The notes under the pieces were generated by a model. That model saw only the letters and a list, made by a program, of their open reading frames with translations, was not told the DNA's origin and made no database searches. A DNA stretch of 64,000 nt from a virus: the IMG/VR virus record IMGVR_UViG_3300032242_001916, positions 30,101-94,100 of that record; one strand, 5' to 3'. The position numbers and the translations under genes were made by a program. Position 1 is the stretch's first letter. Each line of letters opens with the position of its first letter. Of the stretch, positions 1 through 6,195 are shown in pieces.

Positions 1-319
1 ACGCGAAGTCTACACATTCCTGAGCGGTAGCGTCATCTTCCAACTGATTGAACGCCCAAGCAGACCACATAAGAAGGGTGGCGCTACGAGCGACTGACTT
101 CTTACCCATAACGGCAAGGCGGTCAGACAGTCTTCCAGTAACCTGAGTAATCCACTGTTCACCCTGACCAGCAATAACGCTAGCAATACGAGGTACAGCA
201 ACGACAATACCAAGACCGAGGACCTCAATAATGAGTTCCGCAGTTACTAGGTCTGCGTTAGTAGCGGTAGGGTTCACAACAGGTGCTGCTCCCTCTGTCT
301 TTAAAGATGTGTTAGCCAC
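1..319 (-). CDS. Partial leftward gene of unknown function, runs off left edge
   Basis: This is the only leftward gene I can support. It starts at a GTG (317-319 on the complement) with a strong AAAGGAG ribosome-binding site seven bases upstream (327-333). About 106 codons stay open to the window edge. The product begins MANTSLKTEG, has a hydrophobic stretch around residues 30-55 (LIIEVLGLGIVVAV) and then a mixed helical region ending near QLEDDATAQECVDF. I do not recognise the family. The ATG-initiated leftward frame at 10-228 is a different frame and is probably a shadow. Seen: start, RBS and long open frame. Inferred: it belongs to a second, leftward transcription unit of the phage. Confidence 0.7.
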   Translation of the reverse strand, partial: MANTSLKTEGAAPVVNPTATNADLVTAELIIEVLGLGIVVAVPRIASVIAGQGEQWITQVTGRLSDRLAVMGKKSVARSATLLMWSAWAFNQLEDDATAQECVDFA

Positions 320-340
320 GGCTAAACTCCTTTGTGACAA

Positions 341-364
341 CTACGCGCACAGTGTGTGAGCGTA
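341..364 (-). promoter_or_regulatory. Hairpin in leader of the leftward gene
   Basis: Read on the minus strand, TACGC and CACA pair with TGTG and GCGTA around a three-base loop, leaving one T and one C unpaired. It lies between the tRNA-like hairpin and the ribosome-binding site of the leftward gene, so it could affect mRNA stability or translation. The role is inference. Confidence 0.4.
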
Positions 365-399
365 TGGTGATACGGACTGGACTTGAACCAGCCCGTACC
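365..399 (-). other. tRNA T-arm/acceptor minihelix-like hairpin ending in ACCA
   Basis: Read on the minus strand, GGTACGG-GCTGG (399-388) pairs without a break with CCAGT-CCGTATC (380-369), giving 12 pairs including two G-T wobbles. The loop is TTCAAGT, an exact match to the tRNA T-loop consensus TTCRANY, closed by the canonical G-C pair. The 3' side is followed directly by ACCA, like a tRNA discriminator base plus CCA. I cannot fold a convincing D-arm and anticodon arm upstream, so this is not called a tRNA. It could be a tRNA mimic, a decayed tRNA, or the 3' tRNA end carried in an attachment site. Confidence 0.6.
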
Positions 400-741
400 G
401 AGAGAGAGGTTATTGTGTGTTCTGGTGTAATGTAGAGACGGAACAGTTGTTCGGTCATACCCCCTGCCCAGTTATTTTTGGACAGCAAAAAGGGCAGACT
501 ATTCCTAGCCTACCCAGAACAAGTTTTTCAACTTCGTAGTTGATAATAATTATTTATTACCCCCCCACCGTTAAATAACAATTTTTTATCATATTGGCCA
601 GGTGAGACAAGTTACCAGGACCTTTTGGGCTGTACAGTGGCCCAATCTATGATCATAGAATGCACGGAGCACATTTTGCGGGTAGCTCAAATTTTTCAGG
701 GTTTAGGCGTTTTTAGGCAGTGGCTACTTTAAGATAGGTGT
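400..741. promoter_or_regulatory. Divergent intergenic region between leftward and rightward units
   Basis: There is no supported gene in about 340 bases. It separates the only leftward gene from the rightward genome, so both promoters should lie here, but I see no unambiguous -35/-10 pair. Visible elements are a run of seven C (560-566) next to very AT-rich sequence (535-600), and a hairpin with TTGGGC (625-630) pairing with GCCCAA (640-645). A short GAAC-AACT-GTTC hairpin lies at about 441-452 on the minus strand. Confidence 0.45.
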
Positions 742-984
742 ATGAATCCTGAAAACCCACAGTTTCGGAAACCAACTGAAGCAGAAACCATCGCAAAGAT
801 GTATTTGGATGTAAATGGTGGGAATTGCCCTGAAGGACATGATCCACATGACTTATCTAAGCAACCTGAGGGCGGTTGTAATAAGTGTGTTGGTATGAAC
901 CAACTTCACCATCTTGCGGGTAACCATAGCGATTCTGTGTATTTAGATACATGTCCAGAGTGCAGAAAAGAGTTGTACAAGTAA
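742..984 (+). CDS. Small Cys/His-rich protein, MNPENPQF family (first copy)
   Basis: 80 residues. It begins MNPENPQF, the same eight residues that open the product at 1257-1643, but the rest differs. It has Cys/His groups CPEGHDPHD, GCNKC and CPEC, suggesting one or two bound zinc ions. It is the first gene of the rightward block. Its stop overlaps the next start in TAATG, so the two are translationally coupled. The function is unknown. Similar short metal-binding proteins are common in actinophage genomes, so a phage accessory role is inferred only from context. Confidence 0.7.
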   Translation: MNPENPQFRKPTEAETIAKMYLDVNGGNCPEGHDPHDLSKQPEGGCNKCVGMNQLHHLAGNHSDSVYLDTCPECRKELYK

Positions 985-1199
985 TGTCAAAGATACTAGA
1001 TAAAGGCAATGGCGGGTTTCGGCCATTCAAGCGTTCAGATAAAGAAGCCGTAGAAGGCAGCATGGCGGATGGCTCTCATCCTTCATGTAAGAACTGCTCC
1101 CCATGCCCGGATTGCAAGGGGCAGTCCAACTACAGGACAGATCCGTGTGAGACGTGTAACAGCACTCATTTCATACCTAATAGAGACTTCTACGGATAA
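984..1199 (+). CDS. Small CxxC-rich protein of unknown function
   Basis: 71 residues from the ATG that overlaps the preceding stop (TAATG at 982-986). A longer frame reaches back to 951, but the overlap start is more natural. Three CxxC pairs lie in the C-terminal half (CKNC, CPDC, CETC), the pattern of a zinc-ribbon or small rubredoxin-like knuckle protein. No family is recognised. It is coupled to the Cys/His-rich gene upstream. Confidence 0.65.
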   Translation: MSKILDKGNGGFRPFKRSDKEAVEGSMADGSHPSCKNCSPCPDCKGQSNYRTDPCETCNSTHFIPNRDFYG

Positions 1200-1256
1200 T
1201 CCCTGGTGTGACTCTACAATACCCAGCCGCGATGGCGTTAAGGTTGTAAAAAAGAT

Positions 1257-1643
1257 ATGAACCCTGAAAATCCTCAATTTGATGAAGTGTCTGCTCGCAG
1301 AGTAAAAAAAGAGCATGACAACGGTGAGCATGAGTTTCATGGCCCCGCATTCCTAAATGCCCCCAAAGAGCATCAGGACGCTATGATGGCTAAAATTAAC
1401 AGCTGCCCACACTGCAAGGCAGAGAATGAGGAAAACGCCTCAGAGGGCTCTACAGAGGCTCCTATGGCCACTGTGACTAAATTACCCACTCCATCCTTTG
1501 GTAAACAACTATTTAACACTGTTAAAGGGTTAAACCTTGCAGTTATGCACGGCATAGGTGATCACGAGTACAAAGATGGTAAAAACAGAGAAGCAGGGTT
1601 TAATAAAGATTGTCCCGTTTGTAACGGAACATTTTGGGAATAG
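1257..1643 (+). CDS. Cys/His-rich protein, MNPENPQF family (second copy)
   Basis: 128 residues. It shares the MNPENPQF N-terminus with the product of 742-984 although the codons differ, so the peptide is conserved at protein level. After it come EHEFHGPAFLNAPKEHQ, a CPHC pair near residue 50, an acidic Ser/Thr linker, and a C-terminal part with GDHEYKDGKN and CPVC. It looks like two small metal-binding lobes joined by a linker. The function is unknown. Confidence 0.7.
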   Translation: MNPENPQFDEVSARRVKKEHDNGEHEFHGPAFLNAPKEHQDAMMAKINSCPHCKAENEENASEGSTEAPMATVTKLPTPSFGKQLFNTVKGLNLAVMHGIGDHEYKDGKNREAGFNKDCPVCNGTFWE

Positions 1644-1708
1644 TTTAAACAGTCCGTTGACTAGTTTTTAGTAATAATAAAGTAAGTCCAATTAGATAAG
1701 GAAAAGTA

Positions 1709-2017
1709 ATGGCGGCACAAAACCCATTCAGTTTTGATGAAGATGATGATTTTAACAGCTTCACTCCTAGCAGTTCTCCGGAAGATAGAGGCGAGCATAA
1801 AGGTCGTAAAGTTCGCGCACGTGTAGCAGACTTTGTTGGGGGTGGCAGCGCCTACTCAGGTGACAAGCCAGCTAAAGAACCAAAGCCAGCTAAAGCGCCT
1901 CTGCGTGACCGTATTGCAGGTAAGATTGCGTCTAAGCCCAAAGATTCAGGCGAGGCTGCTAAACCGCCTCATGATCATGACTTTGACTGCGCTAACAACC
2001 CCTTCTGCGATAAGTAA
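1709..2017 (+). CDS. Low-complexity acidic/basic protein of unknown function
   Basis: 102 residues. The N-terminus is acidic (FSFDEDDDFNSF), the middle is rich in Lys, Pro and Ala (PAKEPKPAKAP), and the C-terminus is HDHDFDCANNPFCDK, a possible small metal site. It is preceded by a GGAAAAG ribosome site and closely followed by the next gene. The composition suggests a mostly disordered protein. No family is recognised. Confidence 0.65.
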   Translation: MAAQNPFSFDEDDDFNSFTPSSSPEDRGEHKGRKVRARVADFVGGGSAYSGDKPAKEPKPAKAPLRDRIAGKIASKPKDSGEAAKPPHDHDFDCANNPFCDK

Positions 2018-2028
2018 GGATTTAAATA

Positions 2029-2400
2029 ATGGCTAACATGAGAACAAAAGCAAGAGTTATAAAGAGCAAGGTAAAAAAGGCTGTAAAAGGTTTAGAGCCT
2101 ATTAATACACTTAGTACAGATGATTCAGGCAATACTAAATCTTCATGGACTCTTCGTAAGAATATTCCAAATGATGACCAACCAGGTACAGGTCCAGGTA
2201 AAAGAGGCGTAACTAACTGGGAAACTCATATGAATGAAAAGCAATATGACCCTAATAGTTCGTTTGGCGGTAAGCAACCCAAATCAGAGGGTCGCCGTGT
2301 TGCCCCCGAGAGCAATCTTTCAAGGCACGATGCTAATATGGCTAACGCAGCTCGAAGTCGTAGTGACCATTTTAATGTTGGTCAGTCAGAAGGTAAGTAA
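2029..2400 (+). CDS. Hypothetical basic protein
   Basis: 123 residues, basic and polar throughout, starting MANMRTKARVIKSKVKKAVK. The C-terminal half is rich in Ser, Arg and Asn (ESNLSRHDANMANAARSRSD). No motif is recognised. It sits between other hydrophilic proteins in the first rightward block, 11 bases after its neighbour and 2 bases before the next gene. A DNA- or head-associated role would fit the charge but is not shown. Confidence 0.6.
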   Translation: MANMRTKARVIKSKVKKAVKGLEPINTLSTDDSGNTKSSWTLRKNIPNDDQPGTGPGKRGVTNWETHMNEKQYDPNSSFGGKQPKSEGRRVAPESNLSRHDANMANAARSRSDHFNVGQSEGK

Positions 2401-2402
2401 CC

Positions 2403-3200
2403 ATGGCAAAAAAAGCAAATAAATTTGTACCTAAGTATGTACCGTACGAATTGCAGCTAGAAAAGCATCCTGAAAAAGTAGATAGCTCTGGACTTACAAA
2501 TAAAAATATAGCTCCTCGCCTTTCTGGAGAAGCTAGAGACTTTGACCCTACACAGGGCTCTAATGATGTAAACAACGCAGTAGATGAAAAAGGTAACGCT
2601 GTTCCTGATATCCTTAAAAAAGGTCTTGCTCGTGGTTTAGAGGTTAGGGCTAGTAAAAAAGCTGCTGCCGCGGCAGCAGCTGAAAAAGAAGGTGTTCCAG
2701 TTACTGAAGAAGAAGGAAAAATAGCTGCAGAAGCTTTTGCTCCTAAAGATAGCCCCAAAGTAATTGACAAGATGGTAACAAGGCGTAAAAGTGAAAAGCC
2801 TCGTCCATTTGTTGGTTCTAAAGACAAAGAAGACTTTGTCACTCGTTCAAGAGACCTAAACCCAGACGCTTCTGAGGGAGGTCGCGTAGTTAATACTGCG
2901 TACGAACAGGGAGATATTGACGCTAGCGCTGCTACTACAGCTTTTGTAGACTACCCGGATACATTTGAAGAACTTCGCCGCTCAGCAACTAACCCAGGCG
3001 CTGGTCGTACTATTGGAGATATTCAAGAAGATTATAAAACACATGGAGATACCTTTGAAACTTCAGGTGCTGACGTAGCCAAAGCGCGTCATATGAATCC
3101 TCGCGCTGGTAATCCAACTGATGTTCCAAACCGTGCAAATGCTAGCAATCGCACAATTAGCATTGCTACTCCAAACAACCCTACAGAATCGACAATGTAA
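2403..3200 (+). CDS. Hydrophilic protein with Ala/Lys helix, unknown function
   Basis: 265 residues. A Lys/Ala-rich helical stretch near residues 85-100 (ASKKAAAAAAAEKEG) is flanked by polar, probably flexible segments. The C-terminus ends TIATPNNPTESTM-like. Its stop overlaps the start of the next gene (TAATGG). No enzyme motif is seen. A leftward frame over 2372-2842 is only the antisense of this gene. It may be a virion-associated or host-interacting protein, but that is a guess. Confidence 0.6.
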   Translation: MAKKANKFVPKYVPYELQLEKHPEKVDSSGLTNKNIAPRLSGEARDFDPTQGSNDVNNAVDEKGNAVPDILKKGLARGLEVRASKKAAAAAAAEKEGVPVTEEEGKIAAEAFAPKDSPKVIDKMVTRRKSEKPRPFVGSKDKEDFVTRSRDLNPDASEGGRVVNTAYEQGDIDASAATTAFVDYPDTFEELRRSATNPGAGRTIGDIQEDYKTHGDTFETSGADVAKARHMNPRAGNPTDVPNRANASNRTISIATPNNPTESTM

Positions 3201-3478
3201 TGGAACTTAATAGAGTAACTGCATTAACCACTATCATAATCGGTATATGTATTTTTGCTGCAGCTGCTTGGGGTATACACCTAATAAGAAGCGAAGAAAA
3301 AAAAGAAAAAGAAGAATTAGCACGTATTGCAGCAAAACCGCCTGTTAAGACGGCAGTAGCTAAAAAAGCAGTGCCAGTAGCTAAAAAAGCAGTTAAGAAA
3401 GCTCCAGTTAAGAAATCAGCGGTTAAAGTTGCTGAAAAGAAAGCTGCTGCTAAGCGTAGTCCTAAAAAAGAAAAATAA
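3200..3478 (+). CDS. Single-span membrane protein with Lys/Ala/Val repeats
   Basis: 92 residues. One transmembrane helix lies near residues 8-30 (ALTTIIIGICIFAAAAW), followed by a highly basic tail made of repeats of the form VAKKAVxxAKKA. The tail resembles histone H1-like or polyanion-binding tails, so it could bind DNA or the inner membrane surface. The start overlaps the previous stop. The role is unknown. Confidence 0.6.
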   Translation: MELNRVTALTTIIIGICIFAAAAWGIHLIRSEEKKEKEELARIAAKPPVKTAVAKKAVPVAKKAVKKAPVKKSAVKVAEKKAAAKRSPKKEK

Positions 3479-3485
3479 ATAAATT

Positions 3486-3650
3486 ATGAATTTCTTAAAA
3501 CAAATGGGTCTTAAGAATACAATTAATGATTTAAAACCTAACGACTGGCATTCAGACGATAGAACCTCTTTACTAACTGCAAACCCTGAGCACGATAGTA
3601 TGAGCCGTTCAAGCCATTTTACAGATGGCATGAATAAATCTCGTAGCTAA
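3486..3650 (+). CDS. Small hypothetical protein (54 aa)
   Basis: The start ATG is at 3486, seven bases after the previous stop. The product is 54 residues beginning MNFLKQMGLKNTIND and ending TDGMNKSRS. It is hydrophilic, with no Cys. Coding is supported by its placement in a tight tandem and by codon use like its neighbours. The C-terminal SSHFTDGMNKSRS resembles the C-terminal SRSDHFNVGQSEGK of the product of 2029-2400, but this is weak. The function is unknown. Confidence 0.5.
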   Translation: MNFLKQMGLKNTINDLKPNDWHSDDRTSLLTANPEHDSMSRSSHFTDGMNKSRS

Positions 3651-3746
3651 AGTATACTTATAGAATTCCCTGGGCTTAGTCATTAGGGATCCGAGCAAGC
3701 GCGAAGACGTTGCCCAAAGCGCCCTCCCAAACTTTATAGGAAGATC
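3651..3746. promoter_or_regulatory. Short intergenic region with possible promoter and folded leader
   Basis: A TATACT box (3653-3658) could serve as a -10 element, but the -35 position holds only ATGAAT. Downstream, GCAAGCG and CGTTGC around 3695-3715 can pair and TGGGC can pair with GCCCA, so the leader of the hydrolase gene may be structured. This is a weak call. Confidence 0.3.
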
Positions 3747-4208
3747 ATGCCAAAGCCAGGGGATTATGGGTGCGTAAGCACTAATGGGCGTATAGGCAGG
3801 ATAATTCGCCTATTTTTAAGAAGTAAAGTTAACCACGTCTTTATTTACATAGGTGGGGGCAAAATCATAGAAGCTAGGCCTTCTGGCGCAGCTGTATCCG
3901 ATATTCACTACTCAAGCATAACTTGGAGTACTGAAAAACTTACCCAACGCCAAAGAACTAAGATATCTGTTTCTGCAGCCCTTCTTGTAGGCACTCCGTA
4001 CGGCTTTTTAGATATTTTCTTTTTGTGGTTAAAAACTTTGGGAGTTACCCTACCTTATGTATCCAACTGGGTACTAAGAGATGATAGGATGATTTGTTCC
4101 CAACTAGTGGCACACTGCTATGCAAAAGCAGGTATAACACTAGTTGACAAGCCAGAGAATGAAGTAACCCCTAAGGATCTATACGAAAGGGCAAGAGATG
4201 CCATTTAA
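3747..4208 (+). CDS. Permuted NlpC/P60 (YiiX/papain-like) hydrolase
   Basis: 153 residues. The layout matches circularly permuted NlpC/P60-type papain-fold proteins, in which the His part comes first and the Cys part later. H30 lies in VNHVFIYIGGGKIIEA, and C117 lies in MICSQLVAHCY at the start of a helix. Such enzymes hydrolyse peptide or amide bonds in peptidoglycan or related substrates. GRIIRLFLR and FLDIFFLWLK are hydrophobic, but there is no clear signal peptide. With the transglycosylase-like and M23 genes just downstream, a cell-wall role is likely though not proven. Confidence 0.7.
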   Translation: MPKPGDYGCVSTNGRIGRIIRLFLRSKVNHVFIYIGGGKIIEARPSGAAVSDIHYSSITWSTEKLTQRQRTKISVSAALLVGTPYGFLDIFFLWLKTLGVTLPYVSNWVLRDDRMICSQLVAHCYAKAGITLVDKPENEVTPKDLYERARDAI

Positions 4209-4329
4209 GTCACAAGCACAGCGTAAGTGGATGTATGCCCATGATCCTAAGATGGCAAGGCAGTGGCAAGAACATACACCAAAAGATGCAAAATTACCGG
4301 AAAAGGTAAAGAAAACAAAGAAAAAATGA
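4198..4329 (+). CDS. Small phage protein of the MPFKSQAQRKWMYA type
   Basis: 43 residues, MPFKSQAQRKWMYAHDPKMA at the N-terminus and a Lys-rich tail. I recognise this as a widespread small phage protein with the pattern (F)KSxAQRxWMYAxxPxMAxxW. Its function is unknown. It starts inside the end of the hydrolase gene (11-base overlap) and its own end overlaps the next tiny frame in ATGA. Confidence 0.75.
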   Translation: MPFKSQAQRKWMYAHDPKMARQWQEHTPKDAKLPEKVKKTKKK

Positions 4330-4391
4330 GCATATTAATAATGTGGGCACTTTTGTGCCTTTGGGCTTTTATGTCCTATCGCGGCAAATAA
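4326..4391 (+). CDS. Possible 21-residue membrane peptide
   Basis: ATG overlaps the previous stop in ATGA. The product MSILIMWALLCLWAFMSYRG plus one Lys is a single hydrophobic helix with a basic end. Coupling and composition suggest a real membrane peptide, perhaps a lysis accessory, since a hydrolase lies upstream and a secreted transglycosylase-like protein follows. It is too short for statistical support. Confidence 0.35.
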   Translation: MSILIMWALLCLWAFMSYRGK

Positions 4392-4419
4392 TAGCCAAAT
4401 TTGTGTTACCCTAGAGGTA

Positions 4420-4905
4420 ATGCAATTCAAGATCAAAGCATTGGTCCCCGCTGCTGCGCTTCTTGCAGGTTTAATACTTGCACCGCTACCAGCAGCCCAG
4501 GCCCAATCTGAGAACGCGATACAAGCAGGGATACCCGCCAAAAATAGTAGATGCATTAATCATGCGTCTCGTTCTTCCGCAAGAGTGCCATTTGCATCTC
4601 CCGCTTTTAACAAGCGGTATGCATCTTGCCGAATGCAGGAGAAATATAAATGGGGATCAAAAGAGTACGGTTGTTTAGTAACCATGTGGAGCCGCGAAAG
4701 CGGTTGGCGTGTGGATGCTCACAATCGCTCTTCAGGTGCCCATGGTATACCCCAATCCCTTCCCGGGAACAAAATGGCAAGTGCCGGACCTAACTGGTAT
4801 ACAAACCCGTTTACGCAAGTAGACTGGGGATTAAAGTATATTAAGAGTCGGTATGGCACTCCATGTAACGCCTGGGGATTTTGGCAAAGTCACCATTGGT
4901 ACTAA
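4420..4905 (+). CDS. Secreted lytic-transglycosylase-like protein
   Basis: 161 residues. There is a clear signal peptide (basic MQFKIK, hydrophobic core 8-23, cleavage after A26-Q27-A28). The mature part has the lysozyme-like signature MWSRESGW with E93 as the likely catalytic acid, followed by HNRSSGAHGIPQ and WGLKYIKSRYGTPCNAW, as in actinobacterial SLT/Rpf-like secreted proteins. It would cut glycan strands of peptidoglycan outside the membrane. Four Cys (45, 70, 85 and about 150) could form disulfides. A strong terminator follows, ending this unit. Confidence 0.75.
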   Translation: MQFKIKALVPAAALLAGLILAPLPAAQAQSENAIQAGIPAKNSRCINHASRSSARVPFASPAFNKRYASCRMQEKYKWGSKEYGCLVTMWSRESGWRVDAHNRSSGAHGIPQSLPGNKMASAGPNWYTNPFTQVDWGLKYIKSRYGTPCNAWGFWQSHHWY

Positions 4906-4912
4906 TATAAAG

Positions 4913-4944
4913 CACAGGGTCTGGACAACTCTCCAGACCCTGTG
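4913..4944 (+). terminator. Perfect 13-bp hairpin terminator
   Basis: CACAGGGTCTGGA (4913-4925) pairs exactly with 4932-4944 around a six-base loop, eight bases after the transglycosylase-like gene. The downstream stretch TTACTATCT is only moderately T-rich. It most likely ends transcription before the lipoprotein/tRNA unit. Confidence 0.8.
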
Positions 4945-4956
4945 TTACTATCTAGT

Positions 4957-4972
4957 GTTGTTACGTAACAAC
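4957..4972. promoter_or_regulatory. 16-bp perfect palindrome, possible operator
   Basis: GTTGTTACGTAACAAC is an exact inverted repeat with no spacer, 20 bases before the start codon region of the lipoprotein gene and just after a terminator. It is the sort of site bound by a dimeric repressor. TACAAT at 4976-4981 could be a -10 box, so the palindrome would overlap the promoter. The regulator is unknown. Confidence 0.5.
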
Positions 4973-4991
4973 CAATACAATAAGGAATAAC

Positions 4992-5405
4992 ATGAAAAAG
5001 ATTATTATAGTTGCTGCAGCTGCTATTTTACTAGGGATTGGTCTAGCATCTTGTGGCTCTTCCAACACAAACAATGATGCGACAAGTGTTTCTACTCCAG
5101 CACCTATTGATACCTATGTACCGCCTACACCTAAAGAGCAATTTTTATCTGATATTAATTCACTCAACGATCCAATAATTGCTCAGACCGCAGACTCTGA
5201 ACTTTGGTCTCTTGCAACTAGCACTTGTGATGCTTTAAACCAGGGCAATTCGGTAACTGATTTGATTACATATTTAGCTAACAGTGGGGCTATGACTAAC
5301 GATAACGCAACTTCAATTGGGGAAATAATTGGAGCTGCGGTTAAAGACGTATGCCCATCCCATATGCAGGAAGTTCAAGACTACATTAATGCAAACGCTA
5401 GTTAG
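4992..5405 (+). CDS. DUF732-like secreted lipoprotein
   Basis: 137 residues. A lipoprotein signal peptide with lipobox LASC places the lipid-modified Cys at position 21. A Ser/Thr/Pro linker follows, then a helical domain: FLSDINSL, a Cys in STCDALNQG, and VKDVCPSHMQE. This resembles the DUF732 family of actinobacterial exported proteins. It sits alone between a terminator/palindrome and a tRNA, so it may be expressed separately. Phage-borne lipoproteins often alter the host surface or block superinfection. That role is inferred here. Confidence 0.7.
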   Translation: MKKIIIVAAAAILLGIGLASCGSSNTNNDATSVSTPAPIDTYVPPTPKEQFLSDINSLNDPIIAQTADSELWSLATSTCDALNQGNSVTDLITYLANSGAMTNDNATSIGEIIGAAVKDVCPSHMQEVQDYINANAS

Positions 5406-5413
5406 GTAAGAAT

Positions 5414-5485
5414 TCCCCCTTAGCTCAACGGCAGAGCACAGAGCTGTTAACTCTGGGGTTGGTGGTTCGAATCCATCAGGGGGAG
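5414..5485 (+). tRNA. trnN: tRNA-Asn (anticodon GTT)
   Basis: It folds as a full cloverleaf. Acceptor TCCCCCT (5414-5420) pairs with AGGGGGA (5478-5484), with discriminator G at 5485. The D-arm is GCTC/GAGC. Anticodon stem CAGAG/CTCTG encloses loop CTGTTAA, with anticodon GTT at 5446-5448. T-arm GGTGG/CCATC encloses TTCGAAT. The 3' CCA is not encoded. It would read AAC/AAT codons, which are frequent in the phage structural genes. It is the only complete tRNA I find in the window. Confidence 0.95.
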
Positions 5486-5557
5486 CGATAAACGTTTTAT
5501 AGATACAAATGTTTATTAATAAGAGAGAATAAAAACACAAACTCATAGGAGAAAAAA

Positions 5558-5968
5558 ATGGCATTGCCAATTAAAAATGGACACATTGGAACACCTTACG
5601 GTAAACCAGGTGCTATATGGATGGCAGGACACCACCAAGGCGTAGACTTCCCTACCCCTGTTGGAACACCTGTACTCGCGGCAGCAGATGGAACTGTTAT
5701 TGGCGTTGGACAGTGTTGGGGACCTAACTTTGGTAACCATCAGGTCATTGTTAAGCATGTAGTTGAAAAGCGTGCTTTTTACACAATTTACGCACATTGT
5801 TCGTCTGACTTTGTAAAAGTCGGAGACGAAGTAAAGAAGGGCCAAAAGATTGCTCTATCTGGTGCTGAAGGTCACGTAACTGGGCCGCACCTACACTTTG
5901 AAGCCCACACCGTATCTCATTGGGATACTAAGACCGATGTAAACCCACAACCATTGCTCGACGCATAA
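5558..5968 (+). CDS. M23 (LytM-type) endopeptidase, likely endolysin
   Basis: 136 residues that are essentially one M23 domain. The zinc ligands and catalytic residues are visible: H26 and D30 in HQGVD, H80 in YAHCSSD, and H111 and H113 in GPHLHFE. These enzymes cut peptide cross-bridges of peptidoglycan. No signal peptide is present, so release would need a holin, or the protein could be virion-borne. A good AGGAG site precedes ATG 5558. A second M23 domain is inside the tape-measure protein at 32570-35695. Confidence 0.85.
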   Translation: MALPIKNGHIGTPYGKPGAIWMAGHHQGVDFPTPVGTPVLAAADGTVIGVGQCWGPNFGNHQVIVKHVVEKRAFYTIYAHCSSDFVKVGDEVKKGQKIALSGAEGHVTGPHLHFEAHTVSHWDTKTDVNPQPLLDA

Positions 5969-6007
5969 CTTAATAAACTTCACCCTGCGAGGGCAGGAGA
6001 GATAGCG

Positions 6008-6154
6008 ATGATCGTTATTAAAGAAGTGGTCACCAAAGAGCGCTGTGACTCCTGCCCCGCACGTGGTACTTTTAGAATTACCCTAAAAACAGGGAAACTA
6101 TACTTTTGTACGCATCACTTTAACGAACACAAAGATGCCTTAAATAAACTATAA
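6008..6154 (+). CDS. Small Cys/His protein resembling DUF7455
   Basis: 48 residues with the pattern RCDSCPARGTFRITLKTGK and YFCTHHFNEHKDAL, that is CxxC followed by CxHHxxxH. This matches my memory of short actinobacterial proteins annotated as DUF7455 (CDxCxAxA...LLFCxHHxxxH). It probably binds one zinc. Its role is unknown. It supports an actinobacterial host range. An AGGAGA site lies upstream of ATG 6008. Confidence 0.65.
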   Translation: MIVIKEVVTKERCDSCPARGTFRITLKTGKLYFCTHHFNEHKDALNKL

Positions 6155-6195
6155 TTAAACCAGATTTATTATCTCATCCATAGGAAGATAGCTAT

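Noticed and set aside
10-228. Leftward ATG frame of 72 codons at the left edge
   Set aside because: A longer leftward frame from GTG 319 with a strong ribosome site covers the same DNA in another phase and looks more protein-like.
365-461. Complete tRNA on the minus strand
   Set aside because: GGTATGA (461-455) can partly pair with CCGTATC, but the D and anticodon arms do not fold, so only the minihelix is reported.
1083-1340. Leftward frame of 85 codons
   Set aside because: It lies antisense to genes on the rightward strand with conserved Cys patterns and has no ribosome site.
2372-2842. Leftward frame of 156 codons
   Set aside because: It is an antisense shadow of the Ala/Lys-rich gene at 2403-3200, caused by its low-complexity composition.
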